Positions 52,701 to 63,350 of a stretch of 64,000 bases of DNA are shown here, piece by piece. This DNA comes from Syngnathus acus (lineage: Eukaryota; Chordata; Actinopteri; Syngnathiformes; Syngnathidae), in the NCBI RefSeq assembly GCF_901709675.1, contig NC_051090.1, positions 11,757,842-11,821,841 of the forward strand, written 5' to 3'. A model generated the notes under the pieces. It was not told the DNA's origin. It did no database searches and saw only the letters and a list, made by a program, of their open reading frames with translations. Numbering within the stretch: position 1 is the first letter of the stretch; every line of letters starts with the position of its first letter. A program made the translations under genes and the position numbers.

Positions 52701-55172
52701 ATGGCCCGGAACTCCATCTGGTACAAAAAGCAAAAGCGTTCCTGAGCCAGCGAGAACAACACTCAAGCAAAAAAAGCGCATGTTAGGAAAAGCTAGCACT
52801 CCGGCTAGCACGCTACCAAGCACAATTTGTATTGGAAGTGTCGACTGCATTTTCTATGCAGATGAGTGACATTCACGGCAACTGATTAATCAGATTTACA
52901 AGTTTAGCAGCCAAACAGTGTGGCGGCATACATGGCCAGTAAATTAGCAGCCGGACAAAAATAAAAGACATCCAGCCAACATAAATCAGCATTCGATTTC
53001 TGCGAATGAATTATATTGCTTTTGTCATTGGACATTTTAGCCACTAACATTTTGACTCAGGTTTTTCAATGAGCCAACTTCAGAAGCTAATGCTGAAGCT
53101 GATGTTGGAGGGAAGGAGTATGTATACCTTCCGTCTATTTCTTACATCTTGGTCTTATAAAAGAAATGTATTTTGTTTTGTAGTGGCTAACATTTGGGCA
53201 CAAGTTAGCCAAAATTAGCACGATACCATTCGCAGAACCAAAGCAAAGTTGGTGTTGAAGAGAGCCACAGGGAGGATGCCATTTGAAAGTGATAGCTTAG
53301 CGGTAGTACCTGAAAGTTGTCGCGCGCGGGGCGGCTGCTGTTGGGCGGCTGGTAGGCCACCTTAAGGTAGTGGAGGTCGGACCAGCTGAATGAGCCAACT
53401 GGCTTGCTATGCTCGTCCAGGTGGGTGATGTAGCCTCGGGGAGGTGGGACGCTCACGTTGAACGCCAGCCCGTCTTTGGGGCCCTCGGGGTCTTCAGCGT
53501 CCAGTGTGGCGGTGGTGATGGGCGTCAGGACAAACTGGTCCACTTCCAGGATGAAGGACGCCATGAAGGTGGCCCGCGGCGGCTGGTTGGGCGTTGCCCC
53601 AACGATCTGGACAGGCAGCCACAGAGACTGCGTCTTGACGAAGGGGGGAGCGCATAAATGTGTTATTGCACATACAGAACACTGAAGGAAGAACACTTTG
53701 GAGCGCTCGGAATGCTAAAGTGTCACTTCCTGACACCTCCTGACTGCCAACAAAGGTGCAACAACGTCAACGCTTCTCTTGAATTGTTAGCGTTGACCGA
53801 GTGCAAATACACTGCTAGCAGGAGGAGCTTTGGATCCCGCAGTCAAAAACGTCCCAGAGTAGGAAAGCAGTCATTTTGGAAATTGAGGCCAGTCCAGTCT
53901 TGACGCCCTGTGAGCTAACCTCCAGCAGAGCCCTGGTCTCCTGCTCCCTCAGCTCCACGCTGATGGCGATGTAGTCAAGGTCGGGCGAGGGCGGGCTTAA
54001 GTGTCGGTACTTGAGGCCCGAACTCAGGAAGTCGTGGCAGGTGGTCTTCAGGAAATGGACTTCCTTGGTGCCCGACGCGCAGGCTCGGTTGCCCGGGCAA
54101 AGCGCTGCCGCGTCACGACCTGGACGCAAAGCACATCCAAGCACGTTGATGGCATTCGGGGAACTTCAACATTCAAGTATGACAAGAAGGACATCCCATC
54201 GCTTTGGAGATAACTGTCAAACGAGTCAGTCCGACCGTGGAAGGAAGTGGGGGCTTGGGAATCAGCCCCATACCTTTCCTCTGGAGGGCATCGTCCTCCC
54301 GCACCAGCTGGCCGGCGGTCAGCACTCCGGCGGCAGTGACCAATCGCACGGTGCACGCTGCACCGTGCCGGCTTCTGATGTTGACGACCGAGCGGTCGAT
54401 GGCATTGGAGAGCGCATAAAAGTTGGGAACCCACAGGGTGGTCGGGCCCAAGTCCACCAGGCCGGGCGACCGGTCCACCACGCGAACCCGCACGACCGCT
54501 GTCTCCACTCTCGTCTCTGACAAGCCTAGCCTGCAACACATTCGTCACTTCTCGCAAGGGTGTCTCCGACGTTTTCGTGAAGTTACGAGACGTTGAAGGA
54601 ACAGATAAGGTCATCTGCGCAATCCGAGGTCTCTTCTTCTCAGGAACGGCACGCGCTCTGAATCGGGGCTTCATTTGGGACGCCCACTCTCGCTCGGGAC
54701 GGCATTGGCACATTTGCCAACATCGCTAGCTAAAAGTAACTTGGAGCGGACGGCGGTACTGACCTGTAGACCCGCAGTAGAACTTGGTCGCTGTCCAGCA
54801 GAGGACTTCCATTGTGCTGGTACACGACCTCATCCGGCAGGAAGTCGCAGTCAAACACCTAATGGCGGCGAGACAAGACCAGAGCAATACTGACAACAAG
54901 CTGCAAAACGCAGAGCCGGGCGACGGCAGAAAGCCGACCTGCGGCGTGATGCGGCCCACCCGCTGCGTGAGCGGCTGGTTGAGGGCCACCTCCACCTTGC
55001 AGTGCGCGTCGGGGTCCGTCCGGATCTGCAGCATCTCCTTGCCCAGGAAGGCCGAGCGCCCCCTGGCCACCTCCATGCTGGCGTTCACCTCCACGATGAC
55101 ACCGGCGATCGCTCCCGGCAGCAGTAGCAGCGGTAGCAGCAGCAGCAGCGGCGACGCGCTCGTGGCGGCCAT
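34246..55172 (-). CDS. frem1: FRAS1-related extracellular matrix protein 1, 34 coding exons
   Basis: FREM1 is a secreted basement-membrane protein that acts with FRAS1 and FREM2 at epithelial-mesenchymal junctions. Exons (minus): 55172-54939, 54858-54764, 54530-54274, 54119-53920, 53633-53310, 52717-52609, 52539-52408, 51054-50710, 50615-50473, 50402-50206, 50129-50039, 49971-49804, 49726-49518, 49450-49357, 49149-48897, 48448-48260, 48039-47851, 47783-47587, 47529-47328, 47213-47069, 45556-45415, 45278-45074, 44320-44056, 43102-42652, 42258-42057, 41914-41770, 41447-41318, 41252-41180, 41103-40954, 40633-40353, 34984-34850, 34774-34656, 34578-34463, 34370-34246. All borders are AG/GT and the phases join through 6312 nt (2103 aa; human about 2180). 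Order: signal peptide, N-terminal domain, tandem CSPG repeats (recurrent PVDD, THDDSES, FTQ-x-D), Calx-beta, linker, C-type lectin. Fish may have two paralogues; I cannot say which this is. An unrecognised exon in intron 30 is possible. Confidence 0.93.
34850..40633 (-). CDS. frem1: frem1 exons 30-31: divergent linker before the lectin domain
   Basis: Exon 30 (40633-40353) starts [10 protein letters not shown] and continues Pro/Thr-rich ([17 protein letters not shown]), then acidic, then His-rich. Exon 31 (34984-34850) gives [20 protein letters not shown] and ends DSHQRK. Only the start of exon 30 (G-x-C after the Calx-beta domain) and SLRLEE in exon 31 resemble the corresponding human region. 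Both have clean splice borders and keep phase. The 5.4-kb intron between them holds a pogo-like element, an RTE LINE and a hAT MITE. The linker is the least certain part of the gene model. Confidence 0.65.
35583..38962 (+). mobile_element. RTE-clade LINE (Rex3/Expander-like), near full length
   Basis: It starts with a conserved GC-rich leader (CCCCTCCGTGAGTCGTCACC ... GTGGTGGAGGGGTTTGCGTG) and ends in a short tandem GGAT/GATG tail (38945-38962), the usual RTE-type 3' end. It encodes endonuclease and reverse transcriptase in one former polyprotein that is now frameshifted. The second copy is at 61022-63112, minus strand. Confidence 0.9.
36130..38940 (+). pseudogene. RTE LINE polyprotein (AP endonuclease plus reverse transcriptase), frameshifted
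   Basis: 36130-36954 is an AP-type endonuclease: [25 protein letters not shown] (catalytic Asp/Asn), [13 protein letters not shown] and [11 protein letters not shown] (catalytic His). A T-run expansion near 36950 shifts the frame. The linker continues at 37082-37444 and a second shift occurs near 37420. The reverse transcriptase then runs 37383-38855: [67 protein letters not shown] and [13 protein letters not shown] (FADD box). Near 38820 the frame shifts once more before LAWERLGIP and the end. All motifs are present, but at least three frameshifts make it a pseudogene. Confidence 0.9.
38973..39732 (-). mobile_element. hAT MITE, family 'TAGGGGTGTAA', copy 2
   Basis: Begins TAGGGGTGTAAATCGCGGG and ends with the inverse of TAGGGGTGTAACGATTCATC. 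The flanks are ATATATAT on both sides (38965-38972, 39733-39740). It retains the 35-codon leader at 39476-39369 with [12 protein letters not shown]. Confidence 0.9.
39794..40352. other. Rest of frem1 intron 30 (T-rich)
   Basis: T-rich, low-complexity sequence with no recognised exon or element. It lies between the split TIR element and frem1 exon 30. Confidence 0.35.
40954..41447 (-). CDS. frem1: frem1 exons 27-29: Calx-beta domain
   Basis: Exon 27 reads [15 protein letters not shown] and [20 protein letters not shown]. Exon 28 reads [18 protein letters not shown]. Exon 29 reads [20 protein letters not shown] and [16 protein letters not shown], then [11 protein letters not shown]. This is the Calx-beta fold: GRDF, the F-x-PG turn, E-x-[DE]E-[DN]E-x-F and the terminal AKV-x-I-x-D strand. 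The acidic LEENDENF stretch is where calcium is bound in related domains. In FREM1 this single domain follows the last CSPG repeat, as here. Confidence 0.92.
43180..43560. repeat. Degenerate CA/ACACAC-rich block in frem1 intron 23
   Basis: About 380 bp dominated by interrupted CACACA/AACACA units on the plus strand, a decayed microsatellite. The frames crossing it are artefacts of the repeat. Confidence 0.75.
45745..46201. mobile_element. PIF/Harbinger-type MITE in frem1 intron 20
   Basis: Termini GGGTGTATTCAGA and inverse, with the 3-bp flank TAA on both sides (45742-45744, 46202-46204). Secondary internal repeats AAAAGCGGACTTAA and GGTCCGGACCA occur near the ends. There is no coding capacity. 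The 3-bp TWA duplication is the basis for the superfamily call. Confidence 0.75.
54939..55172 (-). CDS. frem1: frem1 exon 1: signal peptide and start of the N-terminal domain
   Basis: The ATG at 55172 opens a 78-codon exon: MAATSASP, a leucine-rich hydrophobic core ([16 protein letters not shown], encoded by CAG/CTG-type triplets) that acts as the secretion signal, then [17 protein letters not shown] and [21 protein letters not shown]. That last segment closely matches the FREM1 amino terminus (CKVEV-x-x-N-[EQ]-P-[LMV]-TQRVG-[KR]). The exon ends phase 0 and exon 2 resumes [19 protein letters not shown]. This start is chosen because it places the signal peptide directly before the conserved domain. 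Confidence 0.93.
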
Positions 55173-56264
55173 CTTGGAACCGCGGTGGGCAGCAGCAAGG
55201 ACGTTACTCGCTTGACAGGCTTCCTGTCAGACAGGTCATCACTGTTGTCGCTGATGGTTTATGGCTAATTTGACATGATTGCTAATTCGTGTGCTTTGAC
55301 AGAGACATGCTTGAATGGTCACTAATAGTCGTGTTTGTGCTTTTTGAAGAAGGCAAATTCAAGAGACTAACACGACTACAAAAAAAAAGACGGCGGGACA
55401 ACTAAAGACACCGCAAGGACAACAGTGAGCCCTCAAGAAAAGCGAGACAAAAGATGGCAAGAGCACCAGAACAACGTGATTTTTTTTCCCCCTCTTTTGT
55501 CCTTTTGCTCTGCACCTCAACACTTGACTGCCACATTTTGGCCCTCGTGTCTGTCATCTTGTTTTTCACGTTGGCTAACTTTGTCAATTTGTCACATTTT
55601 GTCTCTTGGCTCCACTTGCTTGGTCACTGCATAGCTTTGTTTTTCACTTCTCCCAACTTGACGCCAGCCTTCTTCTCACACGACCTCGGTTCTCTCAGCT
55701 CTATTGTCATCTTGCCACTTGGCCTTTCTGGCTTCACGCAACTTTATTCGGTCATTATCACTTCATCTCAGTGTATTGGTCAGAAGTTTGACACGTGACA
55801 CGACGCCTTTGTTTGTACTTAGCGACGTGACGCCAGCAGCATGTGGTCGACTGCTTTGCTCAAGTCAGGTGACGGCATGCACGGCAGGAGGCGAGGAAGC
55901 GGTAGTCCACGCCAACTTGGCGCCATGCCGAGAATGCTCGCGGTTGCTTACCTGTCTGTCGTTGCTGTGATTGGCTCGCGCGCGTGCACGAACGAGCAGC
56001 GGGTGCTTCTCGATCCCGACTGACAAAAGTCAACAAGGCCGAGCGAGCCGCTCGTCCTTCGTTTAGCGAGTCCCTAAGCAGACAGGAAGTCGGAGCTCAA
56101 ACTTTAACTTTTCCAAACTCTCTCTCGCTCTTTCTCTCTCTCTCACGCACGCACACATACGCCTCTGCTGGGCCCCCTCTGTCCCTCCTTCTGCACATTC
56201 CACTTGTATCCAGATGATTTTCCCACTTTGGGCCACTACACGTACACGACGTGCACGTGTGCGC
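55173..56264 (-). other. frem1 upstream region
   Basis: DNA immediately 5' of the frem1 ATG. I cannot place a TATA box or start site with confidence. About 55970-56060 is somewhat CpG-rich and 56115-56150 is a CT microsatellite. Confidence 0.3.
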
Positions 56265-56572
56265 AAGTTAAAGTCAAAGTCCCAATGATCGTCACACACA
56301 CACATCTGGGTGTGGTGAAATTTGTCCTCTGCATTTAACCCATCCCCGTGTGATTTTAATCCATCCCCTGGGGGAGAGGGGAGCAGTGAGCAGCAGCGGT
56401 ACTGCGCTCGGGAATCATTTGGTGATCTAACCCCCAATCCCAACCCTTAATGCTGAGTGCCAAGCAGGGAGGCAATGTGTCCCATTTTTATAGTCTTTGG
56501 TATGACCCGGCCAGGATTTGAACCCACAACCTTCCAGTCTCAGGGCGGACACTCTACCACTAGGCCACTGAC
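56265..56572 (-). mobile_element. tRNA-derived SINE, second copy
   Basis: Reverse-complement copy of the 4800-5126 SINE. The tRNA-like head (CTACCACTAGGCCACTGA on the plus strand) is at the right end, the TTAAAGTCAAAGTCCCAATG tail at the left. A few substitutions separate the two copies. Confidence 0.88.
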
Positions 56573-56904
56573 TAATAATACTGCAGACACGTATTCTACA
56601 CAGCAAAATCAAAAGTGTTAGATTTTCAGGAATGGAAATCTAGTCAATTTAGCTGTTGTTTGTGTCATTATAACTCCAAGATGATAATTCCTCAAAAAGA
56701 GTGAGTTTTAATTCAGAGAGTAAATCGTCATGCATGCCAGAGCGTTGATTTTATCATTTTCACTCCTTAACAATTAAGCTACTCATTGTCTCATTATCCA
56801 GATGATGTATGTGACTCTTTGTTTCCCACTTGAACCAAACTACTCGAGTCCTTACAGGTCTTTGAAGAGTTTTGCTTGAAATGCGTAGCAGTGGTACAAC
56901 TTGG
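56573..56904. other. Unassigned AT-rich DNA
   Basis: Nothing recognised between the SINE and the hAT. Confidence 0.3.
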
Positions 56905-58251
56905 CAGGGCTGTGGACTCGGACTCGGCCGGACTCGGTCAATTTTTGCCGGACTCGGACTCGGTGCTGATTTTGAGTCCACCGAGTCCGACAATAAAAAA
57001 AATACGTTCAATTTTATTTTCATCATGCTGCTGAGAATGCGCGTAGGAATACTGTCCACAGCCTTGCTTACGATCAAGTTTGAAAAAGAACTTGACAGCA
57101 TTGAGCGCCGCCGGCGTTTGTCGGCCGCCACCTCGCCAACCGGTCAAACGCGCATGCGCGTGAGGGGAAATCCCGCAAAGGAGGAGGGACAAACAGAGCG
57201 ATTGGTTTTGCTGGCTTTTTAATGAATGGCGACTGTGACTACGGGGGCCCATTAGGTCCAGAAAAGCTGACAAGACGCTTGCCAAAATGGCAAGGAAAAA
57301 ATGCACAGCTAAACGAATATATGACGATGAACACAGGACGTTTTTAACAGAGTTAAAGTTGTTTTTTGTTGAACGCTATGGCAAGCCATTCTGCCTGATA
57401 TGTCGGACGTCATTGGCGCATTTAAAAGCTTCAAATGGTCAGCGCCACTTCAGCTCACTTCATGCCAATATCGATAAGGACTTTGCAAAAGGGACTGAAT
57501 TTCGCAAGCACAAGTTTGGAGACTTTGAAAAGTCAGGCAGAAAAATAGGTACAGTTTTTCAAAAAAATTACGAAGCACTCAGAGACTGTCACACTTGCAT
57601 TGTTTCAACTGGCTTGGAACATTGCACGGGCTAAAAAGCCATACAATGAAGTGGAGTTCGTTAAAATATGCCTCAGTGACGTTATTGAATTTTATTTTCA
57701 TCATGCTGCTGAGAATGCGCGTAGGAATACTGTCCACAGCCCTGCTTGCTTGTTATGAAGACAAATTTAGTTGTTGCGTGCGCGGCCGCGCCTGCCTGCC
57801 TGCGTGCGTGCACGTACAAGACCGAGCGTAAGTTACGATCAATGCGGCCACGTTGAGTTGCACTTAGGCTAATGTTTACATTATGTACCAATGTCAAGGA
57901 CGATTATGTCACCCAGCTTATATCATTGATGTGTTTCGATAGTTGTGGGGTCGTCACTAATTATTTGTGTTTAGATAAATGTCTGAGCTATAATGGTGTA
58001 ATTAATGATTAAAACTTGAAAGTATCTGTTTATTGTATTCGTTTATATGTTTAATAAAGACAAAGCCATCACAAAACTGTTGTAATTATTTAGATTTTGA
58101 TCTAAATTAGCCTTGAATAAAGACTAAGCAGTCACATGAATTAACAGAAAAAAATGGACAGCCGGACTCGGACTAGGACTCGGACTCGGACTCGCGGTCA
58201 AGAGGCCGGACTCGGACTCGGTGCAAAAATCCGACCGAGTCCACAGCCCTG
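56905..58251 (+). mobile_element. hAT element with GGACTCGGACTCGG ends
   Basis: Ends CAGGGCTGTGGACTCGG and inverse. The perfect duplication CAACTTGG is at 56897-56904 and 58252-58259. Subterminal DNA is a run of GGACTC/CGGACT units. It holds a transposase N-terminus (57287-57634). A segment of about 85 bp (AATTTTATTTTCATCATGCT ... GCCTTGCTT) occurs twice, at about 57010 and 57687, which marks an internal duplication. Confidence 0.94.
57287..57634 (+). pseudogene. hAT transposase N-terminal fragment
   Basis: From ATG at 57287 a 115-codon frame reads MARKKCTAKRIYDDEHRTFL, then [38 protein letters not shown] and FRKHKFGDFEKSGRKIG. This is the basic leader and BED-like finger (C-x2-C with a spaced H-x-H) of GTF2IRD2/ZBED-related hAT proteins. 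The rest of the transposase has been lost or shifted. Its closest relative here is the decayed copy at 10750-11244. Confidence 0.8.
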
Positions 58252-58296
58252 CAACTTGGTATGCTCGAGAGAATACAGTCATGTATCTATATGTAC

Positions 58297-59055
58297 TAGG
58301 GGTGTAAATCGCGGGTTTTGTCACGATACGATATCATATCGATACAAAGGATCACGATACGATTATTGCCGATATCTTAAAGCCTGCTGTGATTCATTCA
58401 CGATACATCACGATATAGTGCTCCACGATCGATATTTTTATTTTATTTATTTTTTTAAATAAAAAATATAGAACAATATCCTGATTTATAACAATTCATA
58501 CGCAAAATCAACAAGGTACTGCGAACTCTTTATTTAGGAAATTACAAGAGTATTGTAGTATACAAAGTGCTTATTTTAACACTGAACTTTATCAAATTCC
58601 TATATTTTTTCTCATATAAGTAAAGAAAAATGAATATTCTTTCTTTTTTTGTAATACCATTAACTTTAAAGTGCATTACTGAACTATTTATTTACAATAA
58701 TTTTAATTGTCCGTTGAGCCATCTTTTCTTTGGAAACCAAAGTGCTTCCAAACGAATGACTTGAAGCCCAAAGGGGAGCGAATTTCCTCGTCTTCTTGGA
58801 CACTAGCCATAGCACCAGCGTATTTGTCGGCTCCCCTTTCACGTGCCTGCTCTGCTCACAACACAGCACGCCGCGTACTGCTCCCGGAAAGAGGAAGCAA
58901 GCAACAATGAACTGGATTTCAAAATAAAGTCGCGTCTAATGTCCGAGGTCAAACACGGCGATATAAATCGATGTTTACGTTTAGCATCGATGCCAATAAA
59001 TCGTAGAGCATTATATCGATTAATCGATGTGTATCGATGAATCGTTACACCCCTA
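58297..59055 (-). mobile_element. hAT MITE, family 'TAGGGGTGTAA', copy 3
   Basis: Same ends as copies 1 and 2. The perfect duplication ATATGTAC is at 58289-58296 and 59056-59063. It keeps the 35-codon leader at 58810-58703. It is highly similar to copy 2, apart from a deletion of about 15 bp near 58820. Confidence 0.95.
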
Positions 59056-59063
59056 ATATGTAC

Positions 59064-59399
59064 TATCCCTGTCAGCCATAGACATCTATTAGACGTCTGG
59101 TCTATGTATAGACCTAATTTAGACGTCTAAAATCGGTCTCGGTATAGACCTAAAATAGACGTCTAAATTAAAAACATCAAATATGATCATATTTCGAAAT
59201 TTTAAAGTCTGAACCAGCTGTAAGTTGTATAAATAATGTAAAGAAGTTTGGATTTGTGTTTAACAACCATATTGATCCGTACATGTGAATTGGTTATTTC
59301 TGTAACCTGATATAGACGTCTATTTTAGGTTATTTTATAGACCTAAAATAGACGTCTAAATTACGTCTATATGTAGACCTAAAATAGACGTCTAAATTA
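59064..59399. repeat. TAGACGTCTA array, second locus
   Basis: The same repeat as 26550-27110, with AGACGTCTAAATTA and TATAGACCTAAAATAGACGT units around a core containing CATCAAATATGATCATATTT. It continues for about 40 bp at 60985-61025, after the Tc1 element that inserted in it. Confidence 0.75.
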
Positions 59400-60984
59400 C
59401 AAAACGGATTCGGTTGAAGTTGGGAAATTGTGTAAAATGTAAATAAAACCAAAATACAATAATTTGAAAATCTTTTTCAACCTATATTCAATTGAATACA
59501 CTACAATGACAAAATATTTAATCCTCAAACTCAAAGTTTATTTTTCAAATAATAATTAACTTAGAATTTCATGGCTGCAACACGTGCAGTAGAAGTTGGG
59601 AAAGGGCATGTTTACCACTTCGTTACATCACCTTTCCTTTTAATAACATGTTAATAAACGTTTTGGAAGAGAGGAGACTAATTCTCTTAGCTTCTCATGT
59701 GGAATTCTTTCCCATTCTTGCTTGATGAACCGCTTCAGTTGTTCAACAGTCCGGGGTCTTCCCTGTGGTATTTTACGCTTCATAATGCGCCACACATTTT
59801 CAATGGGAGACACGTCTGGACTGCAAGCGGGCCTGGGGAGGACCTGGACTCTTTTACTTCGAAGCCACGCTGTTGTAACACGCGCAGAATCTTGCTGAAA
59901 TAAGCAGCGGCGTCCATGAAAAAGACGTCGCTTGGATGGCAGCATATGTTGCTCCAAAATCTGTATGTACTTTTCAGCATTTATGTTGCCTTCACAAAAA
60001 TGTAAGTCACCCATGCCATGGGAACTAATGCACCCCCATACCATCACAGATGCTGGCTTTTGAACTTTGCGTTGATAACAGTCCGGATGGTCCGCTTCCT
60101 CTTTGGTCCGGAGGACACGACGTCCGGTGTTTCCAAAAACAATTTGAAAAGTGGACTCATCAGACCACAAAACACTTTTCCATTGTGCATCAGTCCATTT
60201 GACATGAGCTCGGGCCCAGAGAACCCGGCGGCGTTTCTGGATGTTGTTCATAAGCGTCTTTTGCTTTGCATGGTAGAGTTTTAACCCGCACTTACTGATG
60301 TAGTGACGAACTGTATTTACTGACAGTGGTTTTCTGAAGTTTTCCTGAGCCCATTTGGTGATATTCTTTACACACTCATGTCGGTTTTTAAGGCAGTGCC
60401 GTCTGAGGGATCGAATGTCACGGTCATTCAGTCTTGGTTTCCGGCCGTGGCGCTTACGTGCAGGGATTTCACCAGATTCTCTGAACATTTTGATGATATT
60501 ATGGACCGTAGATGTTGAAATCCCTAAATTCCTTGCAATTTTGCTTTAAGAAATGTTGTTCTTAAACTGTTCAACTATTTTCTCACGAAGTTGTGGACAA
60601 AGTGGTGAATCTCGCCCCATCCTTGCTTGTGAATGACTGAGCATGTTTGGGGAGGCTCCTTTTATACCCAATCATGGTACCCACCTGTTCCCAATTAGCC
60701 TGATCACATGTGGGATGATCCAAATAGGTGTTTGATGAGCTTTTCTCAGCTTTCTCAGTATTTTTTGCCACCTTTCCCAACTTCTACTGGACGTGTTGCA
60801 GCCATGAAATTCTAAGTTAATTATTATTTGGCAAAAAACAATTAAATTGATCAGTTTGAACATTAAATATGTTGTCTTTGTAGTGTATTCAATTGAATAT
60901 GGGTTGAGAAGGATTTTCAAATCGTTGTATTTTGTTTGTATTTACATTTTACACAATTTCCCAACTTCAACCGAATCCGGTTTG
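59400..60984 (-). mobile_element. Tc1-like transposon, second family
   Basis: Ends CAAAACGGATTCGGTTGAAG (left) and inverse CAAACCGGATTCGGTTGAAG (right), with TA flanks at 59398-59399 and 60985-60986. The inverted repeats extend over about 200 bp with scattered mismatches, so it is older than the 7685 copy. It encodes a transposase on the minus strand. Confidence 0.94.
59640..60620 (-). pseudogene. Tc1-like transposase with one stop codon and a 5-residue gap
   Basis: From ATG at 60620 the frame reads MGRDSPLCPQLREKIVEQFK and hits TAA at 60546-60548 (codon 25), inside the first helix-turn-helix. It then continues uninterrupted to 59640 (NLGISTSTVHNIIKMF, GRKPRLNDRD, WSDESTFQIVFG, ASVMVWGCIS, FQQDSARVTTAWL, CSPDVSPIENVW). 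The triad Asp, Asp, Glu is present, but only 29 residues separate the second Asp from the Glu instead of 34. The five residues usually following QQDSAR in this family are missing in frame. Apart from these two lesions the gene is complete. Confidence 0.9.
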
Positions 60985-61021
60985 TAGGTCTATATATAGA
61001 CCTATAATAGACGACAAATTT

Positions 61022-63112
61022 AAATCCATCCATGCATCTTCTTCCGCTTATCCGGGGTCGGATCGCGGGGCAGCAGCTTTAGGAGGGACTCCCAGACTTC
61101 CCTCTCCCCAGTGAGAGCTGGAGATCACGGCCTGAAGAAGCCAACAGCACCACGTCGTCTGCAAAAAGCAGAGACGCGATGCTGAGGTCCCCAAACCGGA
61201 CACCCTCAATGCCTCGGCTGCGCCTAGAAATTCTGTCCATAAAAATTATGAACAGAATCGGTGACAAAGGGCAGCCTTGGCGGAGTCCAACCCTCACTGG
61301 GAACGAATCCGACTTACTGCCGGAAATGCGGACCAAACTCTGGCATCGGTGATACAGGGACCGAGCCACCCTTATCAGTTGGCTCGGCACCCCGTACTCC
61401 CGAAGCACCCCCCACAGAACCTCCCGAGGGACACGGTTGGACGCCTTCTCCAAGTCCACAAAACACATGTGGACTGGTTGGGCGAACTCCCATGCACCCT
61501 CGAGGATCCTGCCAAGGGTGTCGAGCTGGTCCACTGTTCCACGGCCAGGACGAAAGCCACACTGCTCCTCCTGAATCCGAGGTTCGACCTCCCGACGGAC
61601 CCTCCTCTCCAGCAACCCTGAATAGACCTTACCAGGGAGGCTGAGGAGTGTGATTCCCCTGTAATTGGAACACACCCTCCGGACCCCCTTCTTAAAGAGG
61701 GGAACCACCACCCCAGTCTGCCAATCCAGAGGCACCGTCCCCGATGTCCACGCAATGTTGTAGAGGCATGTCGGCCATGACAGCCCCACAACATCCAGAG
61801 CCTTTAAGAACTCCGGGCGGATCTCATCCACCCCCGGGGCCTTGCCACAGAGGAGTTTTTTAACTACCTCAGTGACTTCAACCCCAGAGATTGGAGAGTC
61901 TGCCTCAGAGTCTCCAGGCCCTGCTCCCACAATGGAAGGCATGTAGGTGGAATTGAGGAGGTCTTCGAAGTATTCTCCCCACCGACTCACGACGTCCCGA
62001 GTCGAGGTCAGCAGCACGCCATCCCCACTGTAAACAGTGTTGACGGTGCACTGCTTCGCCCTCCTGAGACGGCGGATGGTGGACCAGAATTTCCTCGAAG
62101 CCGTCCGGAAGTCATTCTCCATGGCCTCGCCAAACTCCTCCCACGCCCGGGTTATTGCCTCAGCAACCGCCGAAGCCGCGTTCCGCTTGGCCATCCGGTA
62201 CCTGTCAATTGCCTCCGGAGTCCCGCAGGCCAAAACGGCCCGATAGGACACCTTCTTCAGCTTGACCGCATCCCTTACCGCCGGTGTCCACCAGCGGTTT
62301 CGGGGAGTGCCGCCATGACAGGCACCAACGACCTTACGGCCACAGCTCCGGTCGGCTGCCTCAACAATGGAGGCGCGGAACATGTTCCACTCGGACTCAA
62401 CGTAGGAAAAACTCTGCCGGAGGTGGGAGTTAAAGCTCTTCCTGACAGGGGATTCTGCCAGACGTTCCCAGCAGACCCTCACAGAGCATTTGGGTCTGCC
62501 AGGTCGGACCGGCATCTTCCCCCACCATCGGAGCCAACCCACCACCAGGTGGTGATCAGTTGACAGCTCCGCCCCTCTCTTCACACGAGTGTCCAAAACA
62601 TGCGGCCGCAAATCCGATGACATGACTACAAAGTCGATCATCGAACTGCAGCCTAGGGAGTCCTGGTGCCAAGTGCACACATGGACACCCTTATGTTTGA
62701 ACATGGTGTTCATTATAGAAAATCCGTGTCGAGCACAGAAGTCCAATAATAGAACACCGCTCGGGTTCAGATCGGGGGGGGCCGTTCCACCCAATCATGC
62801 CCTTCCAGGTCTCACTGTCATTGCCCACGTGAGCATTGAAGTCACCCAGTAGAACGATGGAGTCCCCAGAAGGAGCGCTCTCCAGCACTTCCTCCAGGGA
62901 CTCCAAGAAGGGTGGGTACTCTGAGCTGCTGTTTGGTGCATAGACACAAACAAAAGTCAGGACCCGTCCCCCCACCCGAAGGCGGAGGGAGGCTACCCTC
63001 TCGTTCACCGGGGTGAACCTCAATGTGCAGGCGCCCAGCCGGGGGGCAATAAGTATGCCCACACCTGCTCGACGCCTCTCACAGTGGGCAACTCCAGAGT
63101 GGAAGACAGTCT
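61022..63112 (-). mobile_element. RTE-clade LINE, second copy, 5'-truncated with internal deletion
   Basis: Same family as 35583-38962, in minus orientation. The 3' end (ATCCATCC tail) is at 61022. It is truncated at 63112 inside the endonuclease region. Immediately beyond lies an L2-type tail. Confidence 0.9.
61079..63062 (-). pseudogene. RTE LINE endonuclease/reverse transcriptase, frameshifted and deleted
   Basis: 62691-63062 carries the endonuclease ([25 protein letters not shown]). After a frameshift near 62780 a long frame of 571 codons (62794-61079) runs through SMIDFVVMSSDLR and [11 protein letters not shown] into the reverse transcriptase: [47 protein letters not shown] and [23 protein letters not shown] has Ser-Asn where copy 1 has Phe-Asp. 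About 0.7 kb of the region after the FADD box is deleted at about 61110, where SLG joins sequence from near the 3' end. It is not functional. Confidence 0.88.
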
Positions 63113-63117
63113 AGTCA

Positions 63118-63345
63118 AAGTCAAAGTCAAAGTCAGCTTTATTGTCAATCCCTTCATATGTCAAGACACACAAAGAAACCGAAATTCCGTTTCCTCCATC
63201 CCACGGTGACGAGACACACAAGTAGGCGACACAAAACAAAAACAAGAAGGCACAAACCATAAATAATAAATAATAAATAATAAATAAAAAGAGCGATGAA
63301 TAAATAATAAACCAATTATTATTATTAATAATATATTATTATTGC
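63118..63345. repeat. L2-type LINE 3' tail
   Basis: AAAGTCAAAGTCAGCTTTAT followed by TCCATCCCACGGTGACGAGA and AATAAATAA repeats, matching the tails at 19764-20290. Confidence 0.7.
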
Positions 63346-63350
63346 CCAGG

